The position numbers and the translations under genes are program-made. From CAZIHO01 sp964538875 (GTDB lineage Bacteria; Pseudomonadota; Gammaproteobacteria; Chromatiales; Chromatiaceae): a stretch of DNA of 18,239 bases. Shown in pieces: positions 8,091 through 14,547 of the stretch (its first letter is position 1; every line of letters starts with the position of its first letter). The notes under the pieces were generated by a model. It was given only the letters and a program-made list of their open reading frames with translations, did no database searches and had not been told where the DNA came from. The stretch spans positions 1 to 18,239 of the forward strand of contig CAZIHO010000073.1 in assembly GCA_964538875.1 (NCBI GenBank), given 5' to 3'.

Positions 8091-9284
8091 CTAGCTCAAC
8101 AGCGGCGCACGCGGGTCCTGCTGCTCCTGCTCCTCGGGGCGACTCGCCTGCTCTAGCCAGCGGGCCGCCAACTGACCGGCGACCCCGCCCTCTTCCACCA
8201 ATTTCTCCAGCCCCTGGCGCTCTTGAGGCCCAAAGGGACGTGCCTCGGGATCCCGGCTGCCATTCATCAGATGAGGCCGCAACGGGTGGCACTGGAAGGC
8301 CTGGGACAACTTGGCCAACGCCCGAATCCCGGCCAGAGTGCTATTGCCCCAGTGGAATGCCGGCACCTCCGCCGGCAGCACCTGATCCAGGCGCGCCAGC
8401 AGGCGCCGGCAACCTGGCCCTGGGACGCCGCCGACCCAGATCACCAGACCCCGGTCGTCCACGTCCCGCACCTGGCGCTGGAACCCGTCCAGGGTTTCGA
8501 TGCTCAACAGATAGCTCGGCGTTTCCAGCAATTTGACCTCGTGGATGGCACCCGGATCCAGCGCCACGAAGGGCCGATAGGGGGCCAGGGATTGCCAACC
8601 GCTATTGCCCCGAATTTCCACGGCACCGCGCAAGAACAGGGGCGGCGGGGTCCTGTCCAGGCCTAGGGTGCGAAACACGTCTTCGCCGGATTCCAGGTCC
8701 GCGAGACGCGGATCCCGGCGTAGCAGAAAGGCGAGCCGCCCCTGCAAGCGCTCCAACGCCTTGGGATCTCCCACCTGCTCAGCGCTGAAGCGCCGGGGCG
8801 GCTGGCCCTCATGGACGCCACGGCTCACTCCCAGCGCGAGACGGAATAGTTGCTCGATCTGGTCCCCCTGATCGGCGGAGAAGGAAAAGGCAGTCTCGCC
8901 CCGGCGCCACTTCCCCACCGCCTCGTTCCAAGCCTCCCGCAGCCAGTCCGGTGCGGTGGTCATGAGAGGGCCTACCCGGCCCTCGATGCGGGCGGCCTTA
9001 TCCCCAGCGCGCTCCTGCCCTAGATAGGCGGCCAGACGATCCGCGTCCTTAAGCCGGATGCGTTCCAGATCTCGACTGCCTTCCCGCAGCCACTCCAGAC
9101 GCACGGCGCCGATTGCCTCTACCTGCTCCAAGTTGGCCAGTACCGGCTCCCGGTCGCCCCGGTCGGTCAGCCCGAAATACTCAGGCGCCCGGCCCCGGGT
9201 GATGGGCAGCACCGGACGCCGTTTGGATACCCGCTCGGCGCTGGCCAGCAACCTGCGCAACAAATCGACGGCAACCTCGTTCAT
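8091..9284 (-). CDS. DUF2220 / Wadjet JetD-like Toprim protein, active site degenerate
   Basis: This 397-residue protein resembles JetD-type proteins: an N-terminal winged-helix-like region (for example GAVRLEWLREG and LERIRLKDADRLAAYLG, residues 59-89) and a C-terminal Toprim domain (DUF2220). In Wadjet, JetD is the nuclease subunit that cuts plasmid DNA held by the JetABC SMC complex. Toprim features seen are SIETLDGF (E263 at the first acidic motif) and LVIWVGGVPGPG. The second motif, normally GDxD in the context WGDIDxxG, reads WGNSTLAG (312-319), so both aspartates are missing. The C-terminal EEQEQQDP resembles the EQE ending of the family. No JetA, JetB or JetC genes are nearby. The ATG at 9282-9284 has AGGAG about 8 bases upstream; an in-frame start at 9368 is less likely. 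The family call comes from motifs only. Function is uncertain, and nuclease activity is doubtful. Confidence 0.72.
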   Translation of the reverse strand: MNEVAVDLLRRLLASAERVSKRRPVLPITRGRAPEYFGLTDRGDREPVLANLEQVEAIGAVRLEWLREGSRDLERIRLKDADRLAAYLGQERAGDKAARIEGRVGPLMTTAPDWLREAWNEAVGKWRRGETAFSFSADQGDQIEQLFRLALGVSRGVHEGQPPRRFSAEQVGDPKALERLQGRLAFLLRRDPRLADLESGEDVFRTLGLDRTPPPLFLRGAVEIRGNSGWQSLAPYRPFVALDPGAIHEVKLLETPSYLLSIETLDGFQRQVRDVDDRGLVIWVGGVPGPGCRRLLARLDQVLPAEVPAFHWGNSTLAGIRALAKLSQAFQCHPLRPHLMNGSRDPEARPFGPQERQGLEKLVEEGGVAGQLAARWLEQASRPEEQEQQDPRAPLLS

Positions 9285-9515
9285 GGGTTCGCTCCTATAT
9301 CCAGGGGTCCCGAGACCGGGGCAACGGGTGGTGCGGGGCCGGAAATCCGCTCCCTTGCACCCAACCACCCCCTCCTAAACTCCCGACCTTTCCCTATTCC
9401 GTCCCTGGCGATACGCCAAACTCCGTCCCGCATGGCAGCCATTCACATCCAATCGAGCTTGCGCTGATCGAGGCACCAAGATTTGCAAACTTTTGTTAGG
9501 GGTCCGCCCCCACAA

Positions 9516-9535
9516 ATTGGATTCAAAAGTCCAAT
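9516..9535. repeat. Short inverted repeat ATTGGA / TCCAAT
   Basis: ATTGGA (9516-9521) and TCCAAT (9530-9535) are perfect inverted arms around 8 bases in the AT-rich part of the intergenic region. Dyads of this size can be operators, but no partner regulator is indicated. A second, similar ATTGG/CCAAT dyad occurs at 9810-9825. Confidence 0.25.
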
Positions 9536-9544
9536 CCGGTATCT

Positions 9545-9550
9545 ATTATA
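9545..9550 (-). promoter_or_regulatory. Possible -10 element for the JetD-like gene
   Basis: On the minus strand this reads TATAAT within an AT-rich stretch, the best -10 match upstream of the JetD-like start at 9284. It implies a leader of roughly 250 nt. No good -35 hexamer lies 17 bases upstream, so the call is weak. Confidence 0.25.
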
Positions 9551-9612
9551 TACTTCTTAACGAACAGTTCCTTGACATGGGTCGATGAAATAGAGAGGGC
9601 GGCCCGGCGCTA

Positions 9613-9972
9613 TTAGGGTTTTCCCTTGAGGGATTTCCCTAGCCACGAATTGAAGCCCCCGCCAATCAAGATCAAGGGACCAATGAGAGAAAGGGTTTCA
9701 TTGGGAAGTATCGCCACCAGACGCCCCCTCTGATTGGTCTGACCCCAATAGAGGTTCCCGATCCATTCGAGCGGCGCAGTTGCCGCAACCGGGCGGCCCA
9801 GCGCCTTTTATTGGAACCGGCCAATCACTAGGACCAACCCCCATTGCGGGAATTGACTGGCCGAGTGGGTCGGGTCGATTAGGCGAATACTCCAATCGCG
9901 TTGCAGACCAGCTAGCTGAATGAACCAGCCAACCAGACCGGACCCCAGGGTAGCGCCAGGACCCGGCATCAT
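9613..9972 (-). pseudogene. Possible disrupted small reading frame
   Basis: On the minus strand, a frame from an ATG pair at 9972 runs 54 codons, meets TAA (9808-9810), then continues in the same frame for 64 more codons to a TAA at 9613-9615. The second part reads like protein (for example PLEWIGNLYWGQTNQRGRL, followed by a hydrophobic ILPNETLSLIGPLILIGG segment), with no frameshift at the stop. The start has no Shine-Dalgarno, and third-position GC appears lower than in the neighbouring genes. I recognise no family. It may be a decayed gene with a nonsense codon or a chance frame. Confidence 0.2.
9615..9640. repeat. Two tandem copies of AGGG(T/A)TTTCCCT
   Basis: AGGGTTTTCCCT (9615-9626) and AGGGATTTCCCT (9629-9640) are 12-bp near-palindromic units separated by TG, so centres are 14 bp apart. 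Each unit has AGGG and CCCT arms. This could be a pair of protein-binding sites, or sequence inside the possible broken reading frame. Confidence 0.3.
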
Positions 9973-10066
9973 CGCCCATGGATTTGGCCCGCACGTTGGC
10001 GGGCCGCCCGGCAGGGCCGGCGGCACGGTGCTGAGCTTGCGAGAAAATGGCTTATTTGGACCTTGT

Positions 10067-10129
10067 CGCACCCCATGCGGATGGGGACCGGCCCTTGGGG
10101 TGCGGAAACCGCCGCCTCGTTCAGCGGTT
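10067..10129. other. Cluster of overlapping inverted repeats downstream of the FliS-like gene
   Basis: CGCACCCC (10067-10074) pairs with GGGGTGCG (10097-10104). Inside it, CCCCAT (10071-10076) can pair instead with ATGGGG (10081-10086), so the two folds exclude each other. AACCGC (10107-10112) pairs with GCGGTT (10124-10129). On the minus strand this is the 3' side of the FliS-like gene. It may be an untranslated structure, a small RNA, or simply GC-rich sequence. Confidence 0.3.
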
Positions 10130-10157
10130 CCCGGTGCCGGGCCCTGGTTGGCGAACC

Positions 10158-10565
10158 TTAGGCGATGCCCGCCTCCTGATAGGCGGTCCGGCAAGATTGG
10201 GCCTGCCAACAGGCCGACAGGCGGCAAATGGCTTCCCTAGCCCGGGCCACCGCGCCCTGGTTTTCGTCCAAGGTGGCGGTCTGGATATAGAGGGGAATCT
10301 GGTTGTAGATACGCCCCAATTCCCGGGCGCTGGGGCCTGCGGATTCCAGTTGGAGCACGTCGTGAAGGGCGTCCACTATCCCGCTGGCCCGCCCTAAATA
10401 AAACCCCTTTTCCACCCAACGCCCGGAGTCATGGGCCATACGCGCCTGTTCAAGCTTTTGGAGTGCGCTGAGGATCAGTATCTGCACGAGATCCGAACTG
10501 GACTCAGGGCTTTCCGGCGGATCCTCAGTGCGCAAATAGGGGTTTAAGAAGGCGATAACGGCCAT
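10158..10565 (-). CDS. FliS-like protein (flagellin-chaperone family)
   Basis: This 135-residue, mostly helical protein resembles FliS, the cytosolic chaperone that binds the flagellin C-terminus before export. Supporting segments are the N-terminal FLNPYLRTE (FliS proteins often begin with a tyrosine-containing motif), LILSALQKLEQARMAHDSG, and GRASGIVDALHDVLQLE followed by a third and fourth helix. The usual first-helix LYDGAI-type motif is altered to LILSAL. No flagellin, FliD or other flagellar genes are nearby; its neighbours are cell-wall enzymes. The ATG at 10563-10565 has AAGGAA about 6-7 bases upstream, which favours it over an in-frame start at 10652. The fold assignment is moderately secure. 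Flagellar function is less so, and an adapted, non-flagellar FliS-like role is possible. Confidence 0.65.
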   Translation of the reverse strand: MAVIAFLNPYLRTEDPPESPESSSDLVQILILSALQKLEQARMAHDSGRWVEKGFYLGRASGIVDALHDVLQLESAGPSARELGRIYNQIPLYIQTATLDENQGAVARAREAICRLSACWQAQSCRTAYQEAGIA

Positions 10566-10697
10566 GGGGAATTCCTTAAGGGTCAAGTCTCTGACGAATC
10601 GGGACCGATAAAGAATCAGGCAATATTCATGCCTAGCATGGCCGGTACGCACTTAATCCACAATAGGGAGGAAGGCAGCGGGCAAAGGGCGCGCAGG

Positions 10698-10732
10698 GGG
10701 TCCGCCATGACCAGGAGTTGCCGGGCGGACCC
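10698..10732 (-). terminator. Hairpin just downstream of the MepK-like gene
   Basis: GGGTCCGCC (10698-10706) and GGCGGACCC (10724-10732) form a perfect 9-bp stem with a 17-nt loop, starting 8 bases after the MepK-like stop codon on the minus strand. There is no T-run. It probably marks the 3' end of the ldtD-mepK transcript, which would make the FliS-like gene a separate unit. Confidence 0.45.
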
Positions 10733-10739
10733 GCGACGA

Positions 10740-11723
10740 TTACCAGTAACGAACGTCTCCGGAATCGACGTGCACGAAATTAGATCTTGGATAGTAACCT
10801 ACGCCACCTTGTCTGAGGCTCATGGCCGCCAGTCGCAGGCTAGACAAGCTAGTGCTCGGCAAGCGGATGTCGATGGCCCGTCCTTCCAGATGCATGCTGT
10901 GCCGGGCAACCCCGCCGGAACGCTCCGCCATCAGGGCATTGGTGACCGCCGAGCGATACCCACTCAGAACCTCATAGGGCCGGTTGCTGCCGATGCGCTG
11001 TTGCAGCATATACAGGATGTCGAGCAGGCTCTGATCGATGGAGGTCTCCTCACCCGTGTTATGGTCGCGCAACAGGTGGTCGATCTCACCCAGACTGGTC
11101 TTCAGATAGTTGCCCTCGGCCCAATAAACGGAGTTCAGGTGCTCACCCGTGTTGCAGTTATAGAAACTGAGCCGCCGTTCGCCAAAATCCCGGGCCAGGT
11201 GAATGCTGGGAGCCTCCGGCAGATCTTCCAGGGGCGGTTGAGAAAACTTGAAACTAGGTTTTTGGGGCAATCCCTTGGGCTGTGCCTGAAACCGGCCCTT
11301 GACCAGCAGCTTGGACTTGTGGCGGGGATCTAGGTCCGCCCGGGCCACGCCCCGGTTGAGACCGGCGACGTTGCTCTTGCCCGCGCCCGACGCACTGGAC
11401 TTGGCGCTAGCGATCTTGCTGTTCGCGCCAGCCTTGGCCGCGCCAGCGCCGCTGGGCTTCGCACTAGCCACGTTGCTCTTGGCCGCCATCTTGGCGCTGG
11501 CTTGAACATTCGGTTTGGCTCCCGCGCCCGGACTGGACTTTCCGGCCGGAGCAGGGCTCGATGACTTTGCCGCAGACTTGGCGGCAGGTTGGGCCTGAAC
11601 TTTGGCGAACACCTCGGGAGCCACTAGGACGCCGGTCACCGCCAACGCGGTGTAACCTAAAAATTGGCGCCGCGAAATAGTATTACTATCGAAACTAGAT
11701 ACTATTTTATGGTCTTTCGTCAT
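10740..11723 (-). CDS. mepK: MepK/YcbK-like murein endopeptidase, Tat-exported (DUF882)
   Basis: MepK is a periplasmic metallo-endopeptidase of the LAS (M15-like) type that cleaves 3-3 and some 4-3 peptidoglycan cross-links. The N-terminus carries a twin-arginine signal (SRRQFLG, R18-R19, then a hydrophobic stretch to about residue 36), as in E. coli YcbK. The catalytic domain spans about 180-327. Zn ligands are H278 and D285 (HLEGRAID) and H318 (FVHVDSGDVRYW); LSGYRSAVTN is also typical. Unusually, residues 38-129 form an Ala/Lys/Ser/Gly-rich linker with no Asp or Glu, so this 327-residue protein is much longer than E. coli YcbK (about 180). The ATG at 11721-11723 has AGGGGT about 8 bases upstream. 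It follows the LdtD-like gene after 105 bp, and the two probably form an operon. Confidence 0.88.
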   Translation of the reverse strand: MTKDHKIVSSFDSNTISRRQFLGYTALAVTGVLVAPEVFAKVQAQPAAKSAAKSSSPAPAGKSSPGAGAKPNVQASAKMAAKSNVASAKPSGAGAAKAGANSKIASAKSSASGAGKSNVAGLNRGVARADLDPRHKSKLLVKGRFQAQPKGLPQKPSFKFSQPPLEDLPEAPSIHLARDFGERRLSFYNCNTGEHLNSVYWAEGNYLKTSLGEIDHLLRDHNTGEETSIDQSLLDILYMLQQRIGSNRPYEVLSGYRSAVTNALMAERSGGVARHSMHLEGRAIDIRLPSTSLSSLRLAAMSLRQGGVGYYPRSNFVHVDSGDVRYW

Positions 11724-11828
11724 TATCTGACCCCTATGAAAGTAACGACGTTAATGCAACGCTGCGATGGGTTAGGCTTTTTAGCGGGATTTTTCCCGGT
11801 TGTAAAGCGAAAAGAAAGCCATTAGGGA

Positions 11829-13478
11829 TTACCCTTGGTCACGGGCGAGCAATAGACCGGCTAAACGGGCATCTCGGTCGTATATATCGCCCCGGAATTG
11901 GGGATGTCCCGCATCATCGGCCCAAGTGGTGAGATAGACAATGTAAACCGGCACCGGATGGGGCAGCGTCAGGGTGCGGGTCTGATTACTGTCAATGGCG
12001 GCCTGAAGTTTTTCCCCATTCCAGGCGCCATCGCCGTTCAACAGCCGCAGAGCCAGTTCCGTCGGCTTTTCGACCCGGATACAGCCAGAGCTGAAGGTAC
12101 GTACGGCCCGGTCGAACAGGTAGCGCTTCGGCGTATCATGCAAATAAATAGCGAATGGATTGGGAAGCATGAACGCAATGCGACCCAACGCATTGCCGGG
12201 ACCCGGATCTTGACGAATTTGGTATGGAAAGCCGCCCTCGGTGGTGGTCCAGTCCACTTCGGCGGGATCCACCTGGACCACCTCGCCATCAACCCGGGTG
12301 AACAGCTTCAGTTTCTTTTTCTGGGCATAGGCGGCGTCCTTGCGCAACTCCGGGAGAATATCTTCCCGGGCAATCTTGGCCGGTACATGCCAGGCGGGAT
12401 TCACCACCAGATGGGTCAAGTTGCGGGTAAAGGCCGGCGTGCTGCGGAACTTTTGCCCGACAATGGTTTTCATGGCCAGGGGTTCCTTGCCCTCTTCATT
12501 CAAGGACAGTTCAAACCCAGCCATGTTGACCAAAATGAAACGTTTTTCCCATTGGCGGGGCAACCAACGCCAGCGTTCCATATTGACCTGGATTTGCTGG
12601 GCCCGCTCCTGGGCGGTGCGGTTGAGGGCCGCCGCAGTACCCTTGCCCAGCACCCCGTCCACTTCCAATCCCTGGTTGGCCTGAAAGCGGCGCAAGGCTT
12701 CCAGGGTTTCGCCTTCCAGCAGTTCCGGATCCGCCACCTGAACTTGGCCAAGTTCGCCAGTCACCTGGAGACGCTGCCGTAACACCGGCAGTCGAGGATC
12801 CCGGTCCCCTTCCTTTAGCTTGGGGCCGTCCGGCCAACGCGGCCAACCGCCAGCTCGGACATAACCCTCGATGCGGGCCAAGGCCACCTTCAAACGCCGA
12901 TACTCTGGGTGGGGCGGCGCGATGGACGGGAGCAGCCCCACCAAATCTTTGGGCTCGCGGCCGGCGGGAATCAGTTCCAGGACTGGAACCGGCTTGTAGG
13001 GGATATGCCATTCCGGGTCCGCCTGCTGGGGCCGGATCCGGCCGTTGGCTAAATGATTGGCCAGGGTCAACCAGGCGTCGCTCATCAGCAGGTCCAGAGC
13101 CACCAAGGATCCACCGGCCTGGGCCTTGCCCAGCCGCTCCTCCAAGGCGACCAGGTGATAGTCCTTGGGCGAGAGTCCATCCCGGCCCGCGTTCCGAATC
13201 GCCTCCAGCAGGACGCGGGCATGGGGTCGCGGCCCCGAGGCATCGGTCCACAGGGGCTGGTAGTTAAACTTGGCATACAGGGCTGGCAACTCGCCGGCGG
13301 ATCGCAGGCTCTCACCCTTCAAGTCCAGCCTCCCACCCCCCCGTTGGAACCAGGCTCGAAGGGCGGTTTCCGCCTCGCTGGAGCCGCCGGCGCCCGCCGC
13401 TTGCGCGAGGGAAAGGTCTAGACTGGCCAGCAGGAGCGTCAAGAATCCAACTGCCAACAACAGGCCGCGCTCTTTCAT
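11829..13478 (-). CDS. ldtD: L,D-transpeptidase, LdtD/YcbB family
   Basis: This periplasmic L,D-transpeptidase makes 3-3 (meso-DAP to meso-DAP) peptidoglycan cross-links and bypasses beta-lactam-sensitive transpeptidases. The 549-residue protein starts with a Sec signal (hydrophobic GLLLAVGFLTLLLA, likely cleaved after an Ala-rich site near 27). An N-terminal YcbB-type scaffold region precedes a PG_binding_1 domain (LEALRRFQANQGLEVDGVLG). The YkuD catalytic domain has IYLHDTP and FSSGCIRVEKP, with nucleophile Cys near 466. LdtD homologues have the same order of parts and a length of about 600. The ATG at 13476-13478 has only a weak Shine-Dalgarno. The gene lies directly upstream of the MepK-like gene, the order also found in E. 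coli, so maker and breaker of 3-3 links are co-encoded. The 169-bp gap upstream shows no clear promoter. Confidence 0.92.
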   Translation of the reverse strand: MKERGLLLAVGFLTLLLASLDLSLAQAAGAGGSSEAETALRAWFQRGGGRLDLKGESLRSAGELPALYAKFNYQPLWTDASGPRPHARVLLEAIRNAGRDGLSPKDYHLVALEERLGKAQAGGSLVALDLLMSDAWLTLANHLANGRIRPQQADPEWHIPYKPVPVLELIPAGREPKDLVGLLPSIAPPHPEYRRLKVALARIEGYVRAGGWPRWPDGPKLKEGDRDPRLPVLRQRLQVTGELGQVQVADPELLEGETLEALRRFQANQGLEVDGVLGKGTAAALNRTAQERAQQIQVNMERWRWLPRQWEKRFILVNMAGFELSLNEEGKEPLAMKTIVGQKFRSTPAFTRNLTHLVVNPAWHVPAKIAREDILPELRKDAAYAQKKKLKLFTRVDGEVVQVDPAEVDWTTTEGGFPYQIRQDPGPGNALGRIAFMLPNPFAIYLHDTPKRYLFDRAVRTFSSGCIRVEKPTELALRLLNGDGAWNGEKLQAAIDSNQTRTLTLPHPVPVYIVYLTTWADDAGHPQFRGDIYDRDARLAGLLLARDQG

Positions 13479-13647
13479 TCACGAGTCTCTAGGCAAAAAT
13501 TAGGTCGTCCAGGCCCGGCCTGACTTGGAGACCCCGAGTTCAGGCCGAATTTCGGGCGCCCATGCTACCTCAAGCTATGGGTTGCGGGATAGTCAGTAGC
13601 GCGACGGCGGCAGTCAGCCACCCAGCGCCAGTCCAGGCCGGAGCTGG

Positions 13648-14547
13648 CTACCAGAGCCAGGCCGCCCCGCGTACGCCGCTGGAATCCCCGTGGGCGGGTG
13701 GCACCAGCCGGGTACGCAGGCAATCGGAAAACACCCAGGCGCGCATCAGTCCCGGCACATTCAGGTACAGGCGCTCCAGATTGGACAGGCCGCCGCCCAA
13801 CACGATCACGTCCGGATCCAGCAAGTTGACCACCATGGCCAGACTGCGAGCCAGACGCTGCTCATAGTGGCGCAGGCTGGCCTCCGCCAGAGCATCACCA
13901 GCGGCGGCCCGCGCCCCGATCTCCGCAGCTGTGCAGTCGTCGCCGCTCGCCACTTGATGGCAGCGGCTCAACGCAGGTCCCGACAAAAAGGTTTCGATGC
14001 AGCCGTGCCGGCCGCAATAGCAGGCGGAACCCGGCCGTTCGTCAGCCTCCGGCCAGGGCAAGGAATTGTGCCCCCACTCTCCGGCCACCCGGTTCGCCCC
14101 GGTCAGAAGTTGGCCATCAATGACGATGCCGCCGCCCACGCCGGTGCCGAGGATGACGCCAAATACGCAGTGGCCCCCCTGGCCCGCCCCATCCCGGGCC
14201 TCGGACAAGGCAAAGCAATCCGCGTCGTTGGCGAGGCGCAGGGGCCGGTTCAACAGCCGCCCCAAATCCTGGTCCAGGGGCCGGCCATTTAGACAGACGG
14301 AATTGGCATTGCGCATGAGGCCGGTAGCGGGCGACAGGGACCCCGGGGTACCGACCCCCACCCGAGCGGGTTGTCCCAGCGGGGCTTCCAGTTCCAGCAC
14401 CAGGTCCCGCACTGCGAGCAGGGTCGCCTGATAATCTCCCTGGGGCGTGGCGACCCGGCGGCGGTCCAGGAAAGTCCCGTCCGCCGCCAGGGCCACCGCC
14501 TCGATCTTGCTGCCGCCGAGATCGACCCCAATACGCAGGGTTGTCAA
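13648..14547 (-). CDS. mak: Fructokinase/mannokinase Mak (ROK family)
   Basis: This ROK-family kinase phosphorylates fructose (and mannose) at C6 with ATP, feeding free hexose into glycolysis. Its 299 residues closely follow E. coli Mak from end to end. IGVDLGGSKIE is the phosphate-binding loop, GTPGSLSP and NANSVCLNGRPLDQDL line the sugar site, and D108 in LANDADC is the catalytic base. H160 (GEWGHNSLPW) with C176, C178 and C183 (CYCGRHGC) bind structural zinc. The C-terminus GDSSGVRGAAWLW is typical of Mak. The start is TTG at 14545-14547, overlapping the GTPase stop as TTGA. There is no strong Shine-Dalgarno, so translational coupling is likely. No ATG occurs near the required N-terminus, which supports the TTG. 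The pairing with a dynamin-like GTPase is unexpected. Confidence 0.93.
   Translation of the reverse strand: MTTLRIGVDLGGSKIEAVALAADGTFLDRRRVATPQGDYQATLLAVRDLVLELEAPLGQPARVGVGTPGSLSPATGLMRNANSVCLNGRPLDQDLGRLLNRPLRLANDADCFALSEARDGAGQGGHCVFGVILGTGVGGGIVIDGQLLTGANRVAGEWGHNSLPWPEADERPGSACYCGRHGCIETFLSGPALSRCHQVASGDDCTAAEIGARAAAGDALAEASLRHYEQRLARSLAMVVNLLDPDVIVLGGGLSNLERLYLNVPGLMRAWVFSDCLRTRLVPPAHGDSSGVRGAAWLW

Larger units (their letters stand above)
9285..10157. other. Intergenic region of about 870 bp without a convincing intact gene
   Basis: This is the longest non-coding stretch in the window, between the JetD-like gene and the FliS-like gene, both on the minus strand. It contains an AT-rich patch around 9481-9600, several inverted repeats, a small tandem repeat at 9615-9640, a possible disrupted reading frame on the minus strand (9613-9972) and a GC-rich, hairpin-dense part (about 9990-10150). 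Open frames of up to about 140 codons exist here on the minus strand, but none has a Shine-Dalgarno or a recognisable domain. I see no tRNA and no transposase remnant. Confidence 0.6.

Noticed and set aside
8091..9284. A complete Wadjet (JetABCD) plasmid-defence system
   Set aside because: Only a JetD-like protein is present, and its Toprim motif is degenerate. The flanking genes are a dehydrogenase and a FliS-like protein, not JetA, JetB or JetC.
9660..9676. FNR-type box suggested by ATCAAGATCAA
   Set aside because: The two half-sites are in direct orientation, not the inverted TTGAT-N4-ATCAA arrangement, and no gene start lies suitably downstream.
9285..10157. Remnant of a mobile element or a CRISPR array in the long gap
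   Set aside because: No regularly spaced repeats, terminal inverted repeats, target-site duplications or transposase motifs were seen in either strand.
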